Positions 1 through 9,055 of a stretch of 64,000 nt of DNA are shown piece after piece. Position 1 is the first letter of the stretch, and each line of letters starts with the position of its first letter. Made by a program: the position numbers and the translations under genes. The DNA comes from Streptomyces sp. C10-9-1 (GTDB lineage: Bacteria; Actinomycetota; Actinomycetes; Streptomycetales; Streptomycetaceae): contig NZ_JANHKP010000010.1 in the NCBI RefSeq assembly GCF_024497955.1, forward strand, positions 186,001-250,000, in the 5' to 3' direction. Below the pieces are notes generated by a model. That model saw only the letters and a list, made by a program, of their open reading frames with translations, had not been told where the DNA came from and did no database searches.

Positions 1-1243
1 TGCCGCCTTCGTCCTCCCACGCGAAGCACATATCCACGACAAGCGGCTCAGCGGTTGCCGGGCGGTAGAGGTACGGTGCGATCTTGTACGGCTGCCGAGG
101 CTCTACGGGGACAGGCGCGGTCATCTGGAAGTGCGCTGTACCGCCGGTCGGTGTGACCTCCAGGGAGGCTGAGCCCTCCCACGCCCGGGTGGTGGAGCGG
201 GCAAGGGTGCAGCCCTCTACTACCTCCCAGTCGTCGGCGGTCACCTCCATGGACTGCGCGCCGTAGCTGATCAGCGAGCCCGTCAGAGCCGGTGCGACGA
301 GGATCGCGATGCGGTCGATGGTCCACTCCTGCGCAGCCGCAGATGGGGAGGGACTGAATCGGATCGTCGCGGAGACTGCACCGGCGGGTGCGACACCTAT
401 CGTGGCGACGTAGGTCCAGTCTGATGTGGATGGCGACCACGTGACGGCCGGCGCCGATTCGAGGTAGGTGTCTCCGACGTCGAAGAAGCGCAGCTCCGCC
501 ACGAAGTCCGCGGCCACGGACCCCTTCACGCGTGCAGACGCGATGTACTCCGTGCCAGCCAACACGGGGACCGCGGTCGTCATGTCCGCAGCCATCGTCC
601 CGGCCGCCGACGAAGTCAGGACGAGGCTGTACCACCCTTCCCACGACGTTGCGGTAGTGCGGCTGACGGTGCAGTTGAACGTCCCGGTCCACCCGCTGGT
701 GTCGACCTCCACTCCGCCCGTGTTGTACGGGAGGAGGTTCCCCGTCGGGTGGTTCGGGTGGCCCATGAAGATCTGGTCCACCACGACCTGACCACCCGCG
801 CTCACATTGTCCGCCAGCACGGTCACCGACACGTACGTAGCACCGGCCGGGGCCGTAGCGATGACGATAGTCGGGGGCGTGATCCATGCGGCCGTACCGC
901 TAGGCATCGCCGTGGCTACGGACGTGTCTGAGCTCAGCGGCGTACCGCCTGACACCACGTCGTACCAGTCCAACCGGACCTGTGTGGTGCGCCCGGAGGC
1001 CGGCGCCACGTTTGCCCAGTAGGCGTAAGCCGTGTACTCAAGCCCCGCGGTTACCGCGACCCGCGCTGCCGTGGTGGACTGCACCGTCCCGGCGGCCGTC
1101 GCCGTCAGTTGGAGCGACGCTGAGCCGCTGTACCAGCGGGTGGTGCTCCGGACCTGCGACGTATTCGCGCCGGCCGCCCACCCGCTGGTGTCGGTCTCAA
1201 TCCCCTGCGTGTTGAAGGGGAGCAGGTTGGCGACTACGCTCAT
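1..1243 (-). CDS. Phage tail protein with CBM-like repeats (3' end off the window)
   Basis: The frame opens at the ATG at 1243 and runs without a stop to the left edge, about 414 codons. Three homologous modules of roughly 150 residues can be seen, each starting with a pattern like NLLPxNTxGxExDTSGW (residues about 6 and 165; a weaker copy near 315) followed by RSTTRxWxGSxSLxxT. This is the look of CBM4/9-type jelly-roll domains found in siphovirus minor tail or receptor-binding proteins. The start overlaps the stop of the upstream small gene as ATGA, so translation is coupled. It follows the tape measure gene, where distal tail and baseplate proteins are normally encoded. The exact tail role is inferred from position. 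No enzymatic motif was seen in the visible part. Confidence 0.7.
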   Translation of the reverse strand, partial: MSVVANLLPFNTQGIETDTSGWAAGANTSQVRSTTRWYSGSASLQLTATAAGTVQSTTAARVAVTAGLEYTAYAYWANVAPASGRTTQVRLDWYDVVSGGTPLSSDTSVATAMPSGTAAWITPPTIVIATAPAGATYVSVTVLADNVSAGGQVVVDQIFMGHPNHPTGNLLPYNTGGVEVDTSGWTGTFNCTVSRTTATSWEGWYSLVLTSSAAGTMAADMTTAVPVLAGTEYIASARVKGSVAADFVAELRFFDVGDTYLESAPAVTWSPSTSDWTYVATIGVAPAGAVSATIRFSPSPSAAAQEWTIDRIAILVAPALTGSLISYGAQSMEVTADDWEVVEGCTLARSTTRAWEGSASLEVTPTGGTAHFQMTAPVPVEPRQPYKIAPYLYRPATAEPLVVDMCFAWEDEGG

Positions 1244-1419
1244 GCGCCGCCACCGTCGCCGGGACCATCCCCTTCACCGGAGCCGTCCCCTCCACCTTCA
1301 CCGGCGCCTTCACGCCACCCGGGGCTGTACTCGTCGCCCGGGTCGGGGGTGGGGTCCGGCAGCGGGCCGTCCGTGTAGATGGGGCCGGTGTGCTCTCCGG
1401 GCTCGGGATACTCGGGCAT
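1240..1419 (-). CDS. Small Pro/Gly-rich phage protein (59 aa)
   Basis: This short acidic protein is rich in proline in its first half and in Gly/Asp/Glu in its second half, ending in a GDGPGDGGGA-like tail. The ATG at 1419 overlaps the tape measure stop as TGATG and has a good Shine-Dalgarno (AAGGTGG) five or six bases upstream. An in-frame GTG at 1428 would add three residues but fits the SD less well. Its own stop overlaps the ATG of the next tail gene. Tight coupling on both sides supports a real gene. No domain is recognised; a small linker or chaperone of the tail tip is only a guess. Confidence 0.6.
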   Translation of the reverse strand: MPEYPEPGEHTGPIYTDGPLPDPTPDPGDEYSPGWREGAGEGGGDGSGEGDGPGDGGGA

Positions 1420-4400
1420 CAGGCCCACCTTCCTGCCGAGACGGCAGCCGCCGTCTCCTCGTCGTAGGTAGTGATTTCGGTGCGGACGATGTCCGTGATT
1501 TCGCGGTCACCGACGAAAACCCGCGCCTCGACGTGGACCGTCGGCGCTGCGGACGTCGCGGGGATGCTGCGTAGGCCCTGCGCCGCGCGAGCCATCGACA
1601 TGGAGTCGCGCGAGCTGTAGACCTGCGCCGGATGCAGGAATCGCACGAGCTCCGGGCCGTTCTCACCCACCCACGCGAGCTCACCGAGGGAGGGGAAGCC
1701 GCCGGATGCGTACCCGCCAGGGCGGGTGTACGCGCGGGGCAGGGAGCCGTAGCGCGCCATCGCGTACCGCATCGAGCTGTAGATATTCGCCAGCGGGTCG
1801 ACGCTGACGCCGTACAGCTTCGGCCCCACGCCGCGGAGGGTGCCGGCGTAGGCGTCGAAGGTGGGGCGGATGACCTGCATCAGTCCGACGGACGGCGTGC
1901 CGTTGCGAGCGTTGATGTCCCAGTTGTTGACTGCCCGCGGGTTGCCCCCGGACTCCTGGTTCATCCGCCGAAGCGTCAGGTCCGCGTAGCCGACGGGGTT
2001 TCCGGTCATGGAGAGCGCTCGCTGTACGACGCTGCGCCAGCGCTGCACGCCCTTGCCTCCGGAGCCTCCGCCCGCCAGGTAGGCCATGGGGTCCACGGTC
2101 TTGCCGTTGACGCGGGCCTCCAGGTGGAGGTGAGGTCCGGTGACGTTGCCCGTCGCGCCCACGCGGCCGATGGTCTGGCCCTGGCGCACCGTCTTCCCCA
2201 CCGCCGTCGCCATGGACGACATGTGTGCGTAGAGCGAGGCGAGACCGTTCCCGTGGTTGATCATCACGTGGTTGCCGTACGGCCCACCGCCCGCAGCCTG
2301 GCTGATTCGTCCGCCTGCCACAGCGCGGATGGCGGTGCCGACGGCGGCCGGGAAGTCCAGGCCGGTGTGCCGGCCGGAGCGCCACATCGAGCCGCGCTTA
2401 CCGAACGGCGTCCCGTATGCCGCGTTCACCGGCTTCAGCCACGAGCCTCCGCCCCCGTTGCCGCCGAAGCCCACGAGGTCCAGAGCCTTGTTCTTCAGGC
2501 CAGAGAGGATCTTCCCGGGCAGCGACGCCACTTCGCGCGCGAAGGGGTTCGTCATGATGTTCTTCAGTTGCCCGGTAATGAACTGCTTCGCCTTCCCGAA
2601 TACCTTGGTGGGATGCAGGAAGTCGACGGCACCGGAGACGAACTCCCCAACCGCGTTGGTCTTGTCCTTCAGCCAGTCGACGATGCCGCCGTCCTTGAAT
2701 GCCGGCATTCCGGATGCCACGAGCCGTCGAACTGCGCCTACTCCGCCCTGCCGTGCGGCGGAGTTGAGTGAGTTGATGCGGCTCGCTCCCACTGCGCGCG
2801 TCACCTCCGGGCGCATGATGGATTCACCACCGCCCACGGCGATGATGTGGTTATCCACGCCGGGGGTGTACCCGGGAACGATACCGCCAGTGTTGTAGGC
2901 GTCGAGCTTTGCGGAGTCGATAGTTCGCAGCTTCCCCGCGCCCGTGATTCCTGCTACCTTGTTCCACAGCGGGACGATAGCCCCATTGTAGATCTTGTCG
3001 ATGATGAACTTCACGGGCTTCTTCGCGATATCGCGGACCTTGTTCCAGGCTTCGCCGATGACGTCACGCCCGGTCTTGAAGGAATCGCTTACGCTCTTTA
3101 CCGCACGCTTGATGTTGTCAAAGGCAGGCTTGATGGCCTTGTTGTAGAGCCACGTCGCCTTATCGCCGATCCATCCGAAGATAGGGGAAAGGACTTTCTT
3201 CCACATCCATTCGCCTGCGTCAGAAAGGGCGTCGAACGCGTCCACTGCGGCGTCAAAGGCGGGCTTGATGGCCTTGTTGTAGAGCCACGTCGCCTTGTCA
3301 CCGATCCAGCCGAAGATAGGCGAAAGGACCTTGTTCCAGAGCCACTTTGCCCCGTCTGCGATCCAGTCGAACGACGGACTGATTGCCTTCTTCCACAGCC
3401 ACAGCGCGATGGCACCGAGCGCCTTAAAGGCCAGGTAGATGGGGGTAAGGACGAGGACGACTAGTCCGGTCAGGAGGTACTTCGCAGCCGTAGCGATGAA
3501 ATCAAAGGACGGCCTGATCGCCTCCTCCCACAGCTCGACGGCAATGTCACCGACCTTCTTCATCGCCCACCAGATGCCGTCAAACGCAGGCTTCAGAAAC
3601 CCATTCCAGGCTGCTGAAATTGCGGAGCCTATGGCGCCCGCCACTGTGTCGACGGTTTCCCGGAACCAATCCCAATTGTTGTAGGCGTAGATCACAGCCG
3701 CAACGAGAATTCCGAGTACGGTAACGATCGCCCGGATGATCGGGACGATGCCCGTCGCATTCAGCGCCACCGCCCAACCCGACGTCGCAATTGCCGCCAG
3801 GATTGTCACGGATTCATACAGCGCCATGGCGCCTGCGTAGGCCGCCATTCCGAGCGTAATTGCCTTCTGTGCCGCCCACAAACCCCAGATGAGCTGCACT
3901 ACCTCCGGCATGTTCTCCGCCAGCCAGGAAATGGCGTCGAAGAGTGGCCCCAGGGTCTCGAACATGATTTCACTGAGGGGGCTCAGCGCCTGCGAGACGT
4001 CGAGCATGGCGCCGAATACGTCGCCAAGGAACGATGCCAGTCCCGGAGCGGTGTCCTTCACGTACTGGAGGAATCGCTCAAATTCCGGCGAGCCCTTCAG
4101 GCTGGACCCCCACGTTGCGAAGCGGGCCGTGATGCCGTCCGACTTCCGCGCGATACCATCCATGTGCGGTAGGAAGGCGTCGATGATTCCGGCGATGCCC
4201 TTGATTACGTTGCCGAAGGCAATGCCGAATCCCTCTACGGCGGGCTGCACGTTCTCCGACAGGTCCGCCTTGAAGGACTGCCAGAACGGAGTTTGCAGCT
4301 CCTGTGACGCCTTGTCCATCAGCGTCTGAATTCCGGCTGCGGCACCCTCAGCGAGGGGTGTCAGACCGGGCAGCGATGCCTTCGCACTGCTCACGGCGCG

Positions 4401-6503
4401 CGTGAAGATGGGCAGGGTCAGCCGCTGTAGCGACGTCTGCCACTCGTCGAATGCAGTCTTGATCCCCTGCGGGCCGGCGATGGAGTCGAAAAGCGCCCGC
4501 TGCTCGGGGGTGAGCTTCGCAAGTGCCTTACGGTACTCCTCCTGCTTGTCGGCAGCCTTCGACGTCGCTGAGATAGCGGAGAGCCGTGCGGCAGCCACGC
4601 CGCGCTCAGCACCGGCGATCGCCTCCGCGGCAGCTACCTGCGCGTTGGCCGCGTTGTCCGCGGCGTCAGCCACGCGGCGCTGAGCGTCTGCGACGTCCTG
4701 CGCGGCCTGGACCTGCGTCCGGGCGGCATCGCGCTGCGCGTTCGCTACAGCCTTCGCCTCGTCGCGCACCTTCCGCTGCGCGCTGGCCAGTCGCTCTGTT
4801 GCGTCGCGCACCTCGTCGGATCCGTCGACGCCTGCCTTCCGCTGCTTCTCCGCCTCCTTGCGGAGGTCGGCGTAGTCCTGCTTCTGGCGACGGGCGGTGT
4901 GCGCAGCCTCGTCGGCCGCGAGCTGTGCGCGTTCGCGCTGGAGGTCGGTCGCCTTGGGGTCGGCCATGACCCGCCGAAGTTCCTCCTGCGCCTCGCGCAC
5001 GCGCAGGGCAGCGTCACGCTGGTCGAGGGCGCCGTCCTCCAGGCGCTGGTTCAGGTCGCGGAGTTGCTGCGCGGCAGAGCGGCGGGCGTCCGTGAGGTCG
5101 TCCTCCGCGCGCTGCGCGTCCCGCTTGGCGTCGGCAAGTGACCGCTCAGCGCGCTGGACCGACTCCGCAGCCTGGCGGCGCTGGTCGGAGGCACGCTGTG
5201 ATGCCTGCGCGAGTGCGCGCTCCGCGTCCGCCACCTGGCGGTTGGCCTGCGCAACGGAGCGTGCGGCGTTGCGGTGGGCGGAGGCAAGGGATGCTTGCGC
5301 GCCCGCCATCTGGAGAGCGCGTGAGGCAGCCTGAGCCGTGGACGCTGCGCCCCGCTGTGCGGCACGATCCGCGTCCTCCTGCGCTGCTGTCTGCGCGGTG
5401 AGTGCCGCTCCCACGCCCTTGATCGCCGGGATGGAGGCCAGAGCGAAGGCGCCCACACCGGCGCCGGCAGTCGCCAGCATCGAGGTAAAAGCGCCCAGTC
5501 CGGCCGTCAGTGCCGGCCCGAGCGGGATGGCGGTCAGGACCGCGACCTGAATACCGAGCTGGAGGAGAGCGGACGTCGCGCCTGACGTGTCCGCGAGGGC
5601 TGTGATCTTGAAAAGCTTGTTGTCGTCCGCCAGGGCCTGGACTGCGGCAAGCTCCGCCACCGCGCGGGCCGTGTCCACACGGACGTCAATGTCCGCCGAC
5701 TGCGCGCCGATGACGGTCAGCCGGGACTGAATCGCCTCCAGCTTGGTCAGTGCCTCTGCGGCGTCAATGTCGATGCCGATGCGCTGGTCTGACAGCGTGG
5801 CGAGCTGCGCGCGCAGGGACTGAATCTCCGCGCGAGCAGGGTCGGTGTCGGCGTCGACGTTGATCTCAGGTAGGGACGCCTGCGCCTGCGCGACGGCCTG
5901 GCGCATCTTCGCGCCGAGCGCCCCGTCCACCTCCATGCGGATGCGACCGGGCTCGGCGGTGAGCGCCTGTACCTCCGCACGCAGCTCCGCCAGAGCGGCG
6001 CGGGCGGTGGCGGTGTCAGCGCGCACCGCGATGTTCGGGTGAGCGGCGCCCAGACGTCGGAGCCGCTCCTCCAGGCGCGCTACTTCCGCCTCCGCGGCCT
6101 CCGCGCTGACGTCGATACCGATGCGCTTGTTGGAGAGCGCCTCCAGCTTGGCCCGGATGCGTGCGAGCTCTGCGTCTACGCCCGTGTCGCCTAGCTTCAC
6201 GTCCAGCTTCGGCATGGCCTTGAAGGCGGCTTGGAGCTTCCGCCGCAGGGACCGGGCGAAGGCGCCGCCCGTGTCGTCGCCCTGCTTGGAGCCGGCCCGA
6301 ACGGCGGCCTGGCCGCCCTGGACGACGGCCTTCGGGATGGCGATTTGGATGTGATCGCCTATGGCGTCGCCCATCGCGCGGCCTGCCTGCTCGCCCACCC
6401 GCTGTGCAGCGGGCAGGACGATGGCAGACAGCTTCTGGTGAAAACGCGGCGCGATGGGGACGACGTCCACCGCTGCTGTGCCGACGACGTCCAGGTCCGG
6501 CAT
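1419..6503 (-). CDS. Tape measure protein with M23 peptidase and lytic transglycosylase domains
   Basis: About 1,694 residues. The N-terminal 300 residues hold repeated units with RIGID(V/I)-type strands; residues about 380-640 are Ala/Arg/Gln-rich coiled coil; hydrophobic segments near 850-1050 are typical of tape measures. A tandem repeat built on LSPIFGWIGDKATWLYNK occurs twice near residues 1060-1140. A LytM/M23 domain follows, with zinc-type motifs HTGLDF near 1378 and HLHLE near 1459, then a transglycosylase-like domain with MNQESGGNP (catalytic Glu candidate) and GLMQV near 1520-1550. In siphoviruses this protein sets tail length and is injected; the two wall-cutting domains suit entry through thick peptidoglycan. 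The ATG at 6503 overlaps the chaperone stop (TGATG) and has AGGAGG upstream; a GTG at 6506 is an alternative. Confidence 0.93.
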   Translation of the reverse strand: MPDLDVVGTAAVDVVPIAPRFHQKLSAIVLPAAQRVGEQAGRAMGDAIGDHIQIAIPKAVVQGGQAAVRAGSKQGDDTGGAFARSLRRKLQAAFKAMPKLDVKLGDTGVDAELARIRAKLEALSNKRIGIDVSAEAAEAEVARLEERLRRLGAAHPNIAVRADTATARAALAELRAEVQALTAEPGRIRMEVDGALGAKMRQAVAQAQASLPEINVDADTDPARAEIQSLRAQLATLSDQRIGIDIDAAEALTKLEAIQSRLTVIGAQSADIDVRVDTARAVAELAAVQALADDNKLFKITALADTSGATSALLQLGIQVAVLTAIPLGPALTAGLGAFTSMLATAGAGVGAFALASIPAIKGVGAALTAQTAAQEDADRAAQRGAASTAQAASRALQMAGAQASLASAHRNAARSVAQANRQVADAERALAQASQRASDQRRQAAESVQRAERSLADAKRDAQRAEDDLTDARRSAAQQLRDLNQRLEDGALDQRDAALRVREAQEELRRVMADPKATDLQRERAQLAADEAAHTARRQKQDYADLRKEAEKQRKAGVDGSDEVRDATERLASAQRKVRDEAKAVANAQRDAARTQVQAAQDVADAQRRVADAADNAANAQVAAAEAIAGAERGVAAARLSAISATSKAADKQEEYRKALAKLTPEQRALFDSIAGPQGIKTAFDEWQTSLQRLTLPIFTRAVSSAKASLPGLTPLAEGAAAGIQTLMDKASQELQTPFWQSFKADLSENVQPAVEGFGIAFGNVIKGIAGIIDAFLPHMDGIARKSDGITARFATWGSSLKGSPEFERFLQYVKDTAPGLASFLGDVFGAMLDVSQALSPLSEIMFETLGPLFDAISWLAENMPEVVQLIWGLWAAQKAITLGMAAYAGAMALYESVTILAAIATSGWAVALNATGIVPIIRAIVTVLGILVAAVIYAYNNWDWFRETVDTVAGAIGSAISAAWNGFLKPAFDGIWWAMKKVGDIAVELWEEAIRPSFDFIATAAKYLLTGLVVLVLTPIYLAFKALGAIALWLWKKAISPSFDWIADGAKWLWNKVLSPIFGWIGDKATWLYNKAIKPAFDAAVDAFDALSDAGEWMWKKVLSPIFGWIGDKATWLYNKAIKPAFDNIKRAVKSVSDSFKTGRDVIGEAWNKVRDIAKKPVKFIIDKIYNGAIVPLWNKVAGITGAGKLRTIDSAKLDAYNTGGIVPGYTPGVDNHIIAVGGGESIMRPEVTRAVGASRINSLNSAARQGGVGAVRRLVASGMPAFKDGGIVDWLKDKTNAVGEFVSGAVDFLHPTKVFGKAKQFITGQLKNIMTNPFAREVASLPGKILSGLKNKALDLVGFGGNGGGGSWLKPVNAAYGTPFGKRGSMWRSGRHTGLDFPAAVGTAIRAVAGGRISQAAGGGPYGNHVMINHGNGLASLYAHMSSMATAVGKTVRQGQTIGRVGATGNVTGPHLHLEARVNGKTVDPMAYLAGGGSGGKGVQRWRSVVQRALSMTGNPVGYADLTLRRMNQESGGNPRAVNNWDINARNGTPSVGLMQVIRPTFDAYAGTLRGVGPKLYGVSVDPLANIYSSMRYAMARYGSLPRAYTRPGGYASGGFPSLGELAWVGENGPELVRFLHPAQVYSSRDSMSMARAAQGLRSIPATSAAPTVHVEARVFVGDREITDIVRTEITTYDEETAAAVSAGRWA

Positions 6504-7227
6504 CACGCCTCCTGTGGTGGTCTCATTCGCGGATCGAGTGCGCGACGCTGGTCGTCGCTGAGCTGCCGGCGTCCGCTCGACTTCGGCGGGATTCCCGGGC
6601 GGGGTGTAGGTGTGAACTCGGGCGGCTTACCGCCCGCGGCTGCGATGGCGACGGACCGGAGCATGACGATCTGGTCCTTCACGTCAGCGAGGAGAAGCTC
6701 CACGCCAGACCACGGCGCCCGGTCAGGGCGGTGGTCGCCGCTCTCCGCGGCTCGTCGGAGTTCGTCCTCCGGTACGGCTGCGAGGAGCTCCGTCTTCGTC
6801 CACGACTCCCGTGGGAGGCGGTCGATGAGAATGCGCAGGGTCCGCAGAGACAGGCCACCCCGGTACACGGCCAGGAGGTCGGTACCGGGGTAGTAGCGTG
6901 CGAAGTCCGCAGTTAGCGCTTCCTCGTGCTCCGTGAGGACGTGGAGCGTGCGCCAGACTTTCCCGGGGTCTCCCCCGTCGTCTCCATCGCAGCAGCGGTG
7001 AACTCGTTGATCTCGTCGAAGGTGGCGTCCGCCTCCACGAACTTGATGACGTCCTCCTCGTGGAGCACGCCGGTCGCCCACGTGTCGTAGTCGCCCTGGC
7101 GCAGGGCCCGGAGGTAGGAGGGGCGCCACTGGCCGACGGGCTTGACTCGGAGGGTCTCGCCGGCCAGGTCGGCGGTGCCGTAGGTCTCGGTCGCCTCACG
7201 CTCAGCGGGGGTGGTGGTCTCAGACAT
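6503..7227 (-). CDS. Tail assembly chaperone GT fusion made by -1 frameshift
   Basis: Two overlapping frames lie immediately before the tape measure gene. The zero frame from 7227 gives a 104-residue G-like protein; the -1 frame runs from upstream of the overlap to a stop at 6503 and has no good start of its own. The overlap contains GGGAAAG in zero-frame register (G GGA AAG), the slippery heptamer used by phage lambda G/GT. Slipping joins GETPGK to VWRTLHVL and yields about 241 residues. In siphoviruses G and GT bind the tape measure and load the tail tube protein. The frameshift is inferred from position, heptamer register and the conserved look of the second frame, not from product data. 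Confidence 0.8.
6913..7227 (-). CDS. Tail assembly chaperone G (zero-frame product, 104 aa)
   Basis: This is the non-shifted product of the chaperone pair. It starts at ATG 7227 and ends shortly after the slippery site with a basic tail (RSTSSRSTRKR). The body is acidic and helical, with IKFVEADATFDEINEF near residues 60-76, as usual for tail chaperone N-termini. It lies between the tail tube gene and the tape measure, the canonical siphovirus order. The Shine-Dalgarno is weak. Most ribosomes would be expected to terminate here, with a minority making the GT fusion. Confidence 0.8.
   Translation of the reverse strand: MSETTTPAEREATETYGTADLAGETLRVKPVGQWRPSYLRALRQGDYDTWATGVLHEEDVIKFVEADATFDEINEFTAAAMETTGETPGKSGARSTSSRSTRKR
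6958..6964 (-). promoter_or_regulatory. Programmed -1 frameshift slippery heptamer GGGAAAG
   Basis: On the minus strand the zero-frame codons are ccG GGA AAG, an exact X XXY YYZ heptamer. A -1 slip reads GGG AAA and enters the frame that stays open to the tape measure start. It is identical to the lambda G/GT site. Any downstream stimulatory RNA structure was not worked out. Confidence 0.8.
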
Positions 7228-7287
7228 GCGCGGGTCTGCCTCTCAGGTTGTGGAGCTGTGGGTCTGCGCGGGTCGTTGTGGAGCTGA

Positions 7288-7323
7288 AGCGGGGCCCGGA
7301 CCCGCGCAGATACGGGCCCCGCT
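7288..7323 (-). terminator. Hairpin between tail tube and chaperone genes
   Basis: A perfect 11-bp inverted repeat (AGCGGGGCCCG / CGGGCCCCGCT) with a 14-nt loop lies just after the tail tube stop at 7331. A partial terminator here would lower chaperone expression relative to the abundant tube protein, a common siphovirus arrangement. There is no strong U tract, so it may only attenuate. Confidence 0.55.
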
Positions 7324-7330
7324 GGTCGTG

Positions 7331-7921
7331 TTACGGCGCGGGGAAGAAGCCGCTGACGTCGACGCCGCCGTACTTGATGGCGCGCGAGACGGCCGCAGCG
7401 TTGCTGGCACCTCGGTAGAACTTGAAGGTCATCTGGACGCCCATGACGTCGGACGTCTGCGGCTGCTCGTCGCCTCGCTCCGTGACCTTGCCGTTCGGCA
7501 TGTAGAGCCTCATCCGCTTGTCGCCGTCCATCGTGTCGAAGATGAAGGCGTACCGAAGGTCGCTCGGCTTGTCGGGGAGGTCGTAGGCCGCGACGTCGGT
7601 CGTCGGCTCCAGGGAGGCAATGGACACGTTGTCGTACAGCGCCCGGACCATGGGGTTCAGGCCCTCCAGGAAGGTGCACTGAACGCTCTTGACGCTCTTC
7701 GTCATGAGGGTCCGGATGGGCTCCAGGGAGCCGGCCGCCTCCACGTCGGTGGACTCGTCCTCGATCTTGAAGAGGCCGCCCTCCGTGGTGATCCACCCGA
7801 GGTTCACCCACGGGGTGTCAGGGTCTGCGAAGGCGGTCACGTTGGTCGTGCTCATCGCGGCTGCGTACACGAGGTAATCGGTTGCGCCGAACGTCAGGTC
7901 GGCGTCGCGGGTGTCTGCCAT
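7331..7921 (-). CDS. Major tail (tube) protein
   Basis: The 196-residue protein has the size and beta-rich composition of siphovirus tail tube proteins: an early GWITTEGGLFKIEDEST stretch and a strand-turn-strand pattern through MRLYMPNGKVTERG and VMGVQMTFKFYRG. It lies between the tail terminator gene and the chaperones, the fixed place of the tube gene. The start at 7921 has GGAGGG upstream. It is followed by a strong hairpin, consistent with a highly expressed structural gene. Call rests on position and overall pattern. Confidence 0.85.
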   Translation of the reverse strand: MADTRDADLTFGATDYLVYAAAMSTTNVTAFADPDTPWVNLGWITTEGGLFKIEDESTDVEAAGSLEPIRTLMTKSVKSVQCTFLEGLNPMVRALYDNVSIASLEPTTDVAAYDLPDKPSDLRYAFIFDTMDGDKRMRLYMPNGKVTERGDEQPQTSDVMGVQMTFKFYRGASNAAAVSRAIKYGGVDVSGFFPAP

Positions 7922-7989
7922 GTGCCCTCCAGGGCATACGTGAGACCCGCACGCCGGCAGGCGACGTCGGGTCGGGAAATGTCAGGTGG

Positions 7990-8355
7990 TCAGTCGTCCC
8001 GGGCGGACACGGTGTACGTGGCGCCTCGTCGGTGGACAGCGGGGTTCGTCCAAGGCTGCGCGGAGGGACCGGAATCGCATCGGACGTCGCTGATGACGGC
8101 TCCGTTCACCGGGCCGCGAAGGAAGAGGAGAGCGTCCCGGACCGCGTTCGCCAGGGTGCGCGCCTCGTCCGTAGTCGCCGCGAAGACATCGACGGCCACG
8201 CGGGGGTGACCGCGGAATCGGTCGTCGAAGCCACCGATCCGCTCCACGCGGACCACGGGGAGTCGGTCCTCCAGGTCGGCCGGCGTGGCTGCGCACCCGA
8301 ACACGTCGAACGTGGTCTCTGCCCAGGGGGCGAGGACGGACTCAATGTCCGGCAT
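7990..8355 (-). CDS. Probable tail terminator protein
   Basis: A 121-residue protein in the last connector slot before the tail tube gene. It has the pattern of small alpha/beta tail-completion proteins: RLPVVRVERIGG, a strand with VAVDVFAATTDEAR, then a helix with LANAVRDALLFL. Such proteins cap the growing tail and dock it to the head. Its start touches the stop of the upstream neck gene (shared base at 8355). Function is assigned by gene order and size; no active-site motif is expected. Confidence 0.65.
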   Translation of the reverse strand: MPDIESVLAPWAETTFDVFGCAATPADLEDRLPVVRVERIGGFDDRFRGHPRVAVDVFAATTDEARTLANAVRDALLFLRGPVNGAVISDVRCDSGPSAQPWTNPAVHRRGATYTVSARDD

Positions 8356-8705
8356 TACACCCCCTTGGCTGCGTCAATCGTGCGCTGAAGTACCGCGTAC
8401 CGCGGGACTCGCCCGTCGCCGTACTCCACGCGCCAGGCGTGCGGTGCAGTGTTGATCAGTCGGGCGCCGGGCCGGTTGTGCGGTCGACCGCGGAAGCGCA
8501 CGTCCTTGTAGATCGGCAGGACGTCGAGCGACGCCTTGTATAGTCCCGGGTGCCGGTCCTCCGCCGGGTTACCAACGGGCGCGATCGACTCGGCAATACC
8601 CTTCATCCGCACAGCGGCGTCACGGCAAGGCTTCATGAGCCACGGGCGCCGGAGCATCGAGCCAATGCCCCTGTAGCTCCCGGTGTACTTGCTCTGGTTG
8701 GTCAT
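8355..8705 (-). CDS. Probable neck / tail completion protein (HK97 gp10-like)
   Basis: A basic protein of 116 residues with an early helix rich in Arg/Lys (RRPWLMKPCRDAAVRMKGIAE) followed by a region rich in Gly/Pro and strands, ending VLQRTIDAAKGV. This matches HK97 gp10-like minor proteins, which often contain phrases of the type HAxxVEYG; here HAWRVEYGDG is seen near residues 92-101. It overlaps the upstream head-closure gene by four bases (ATGA) and abuts the terminator gene. Moderate certainty. Confidence 0.65.
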   Translation of the reverse strand: MTNQSKYTGSYRGIGSMLRRPWLMKPCRDAAVRMKGIAESIAPVGNPAEDRHPGLYKASLDVLPIYKDVRFRGRPHNRPGARLINTAPHAWRVEYGDGRVPRYAVLQRTIDAAKGV

Positions 8706-9055
8706 CCGGTCACCTCCCGAAGAACCGCCTCCACATGCGCCAGAGACGTCAGCGGGAGGACGAGGGGCGTCCCCACGACTTCCCAGACGCGCCCGCCGTG
8801 GCGGATTCGGTCCGACGCGCGGACGTCCGTGCCGACGGGGGCGAGAAGCACCCTCCGCGTGATGACGGTCTCGCTGGCGTCGGTCTCCTCCGACGAGGAG
8901 CCGACGGCCACGCCGTAGGGGCTCGCCACGGTGGCGCCCGTGACGGTGATGAACTCCGGCGGTCCGGGGACATAGGAGCCGGTGGAGTCGCGCGTAGGGG
9001 CCCCGGGGCGCTCGATGACCACTGAATCGTTCATGAGCGCCGCGATCAGGCTCAT
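8702..9055 (-). CDS. Probable head-closure (stopper) protein
   Basis: About 117 residues. The ATG at 9055 overlaps the upstream stop as ATGA, preferred over an in-frame start 12 bases earlier. The N-terminus (NDSVVIERPG) and the later RIRHGGRVWEVVGTP strand pair resemble small beta-barrel stoppers of the SPP1 gp16 or HK97-type head-tail joining group. Its place between the adaptor and neck genes agrees. Function is inferred from order and fold-like pattern. Confidence 0.6.
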   Translation of the reverse strand: MSLIAALMNDSVVIERPGAPTRDSTGSYVPGPPEFITVTGATVASPYGVAVGSSSEETDASETVITRRVLLAPVGTDVRASDRIRHGGRVWEVVGTPLVLPLTSLAHVEAVLREVTG

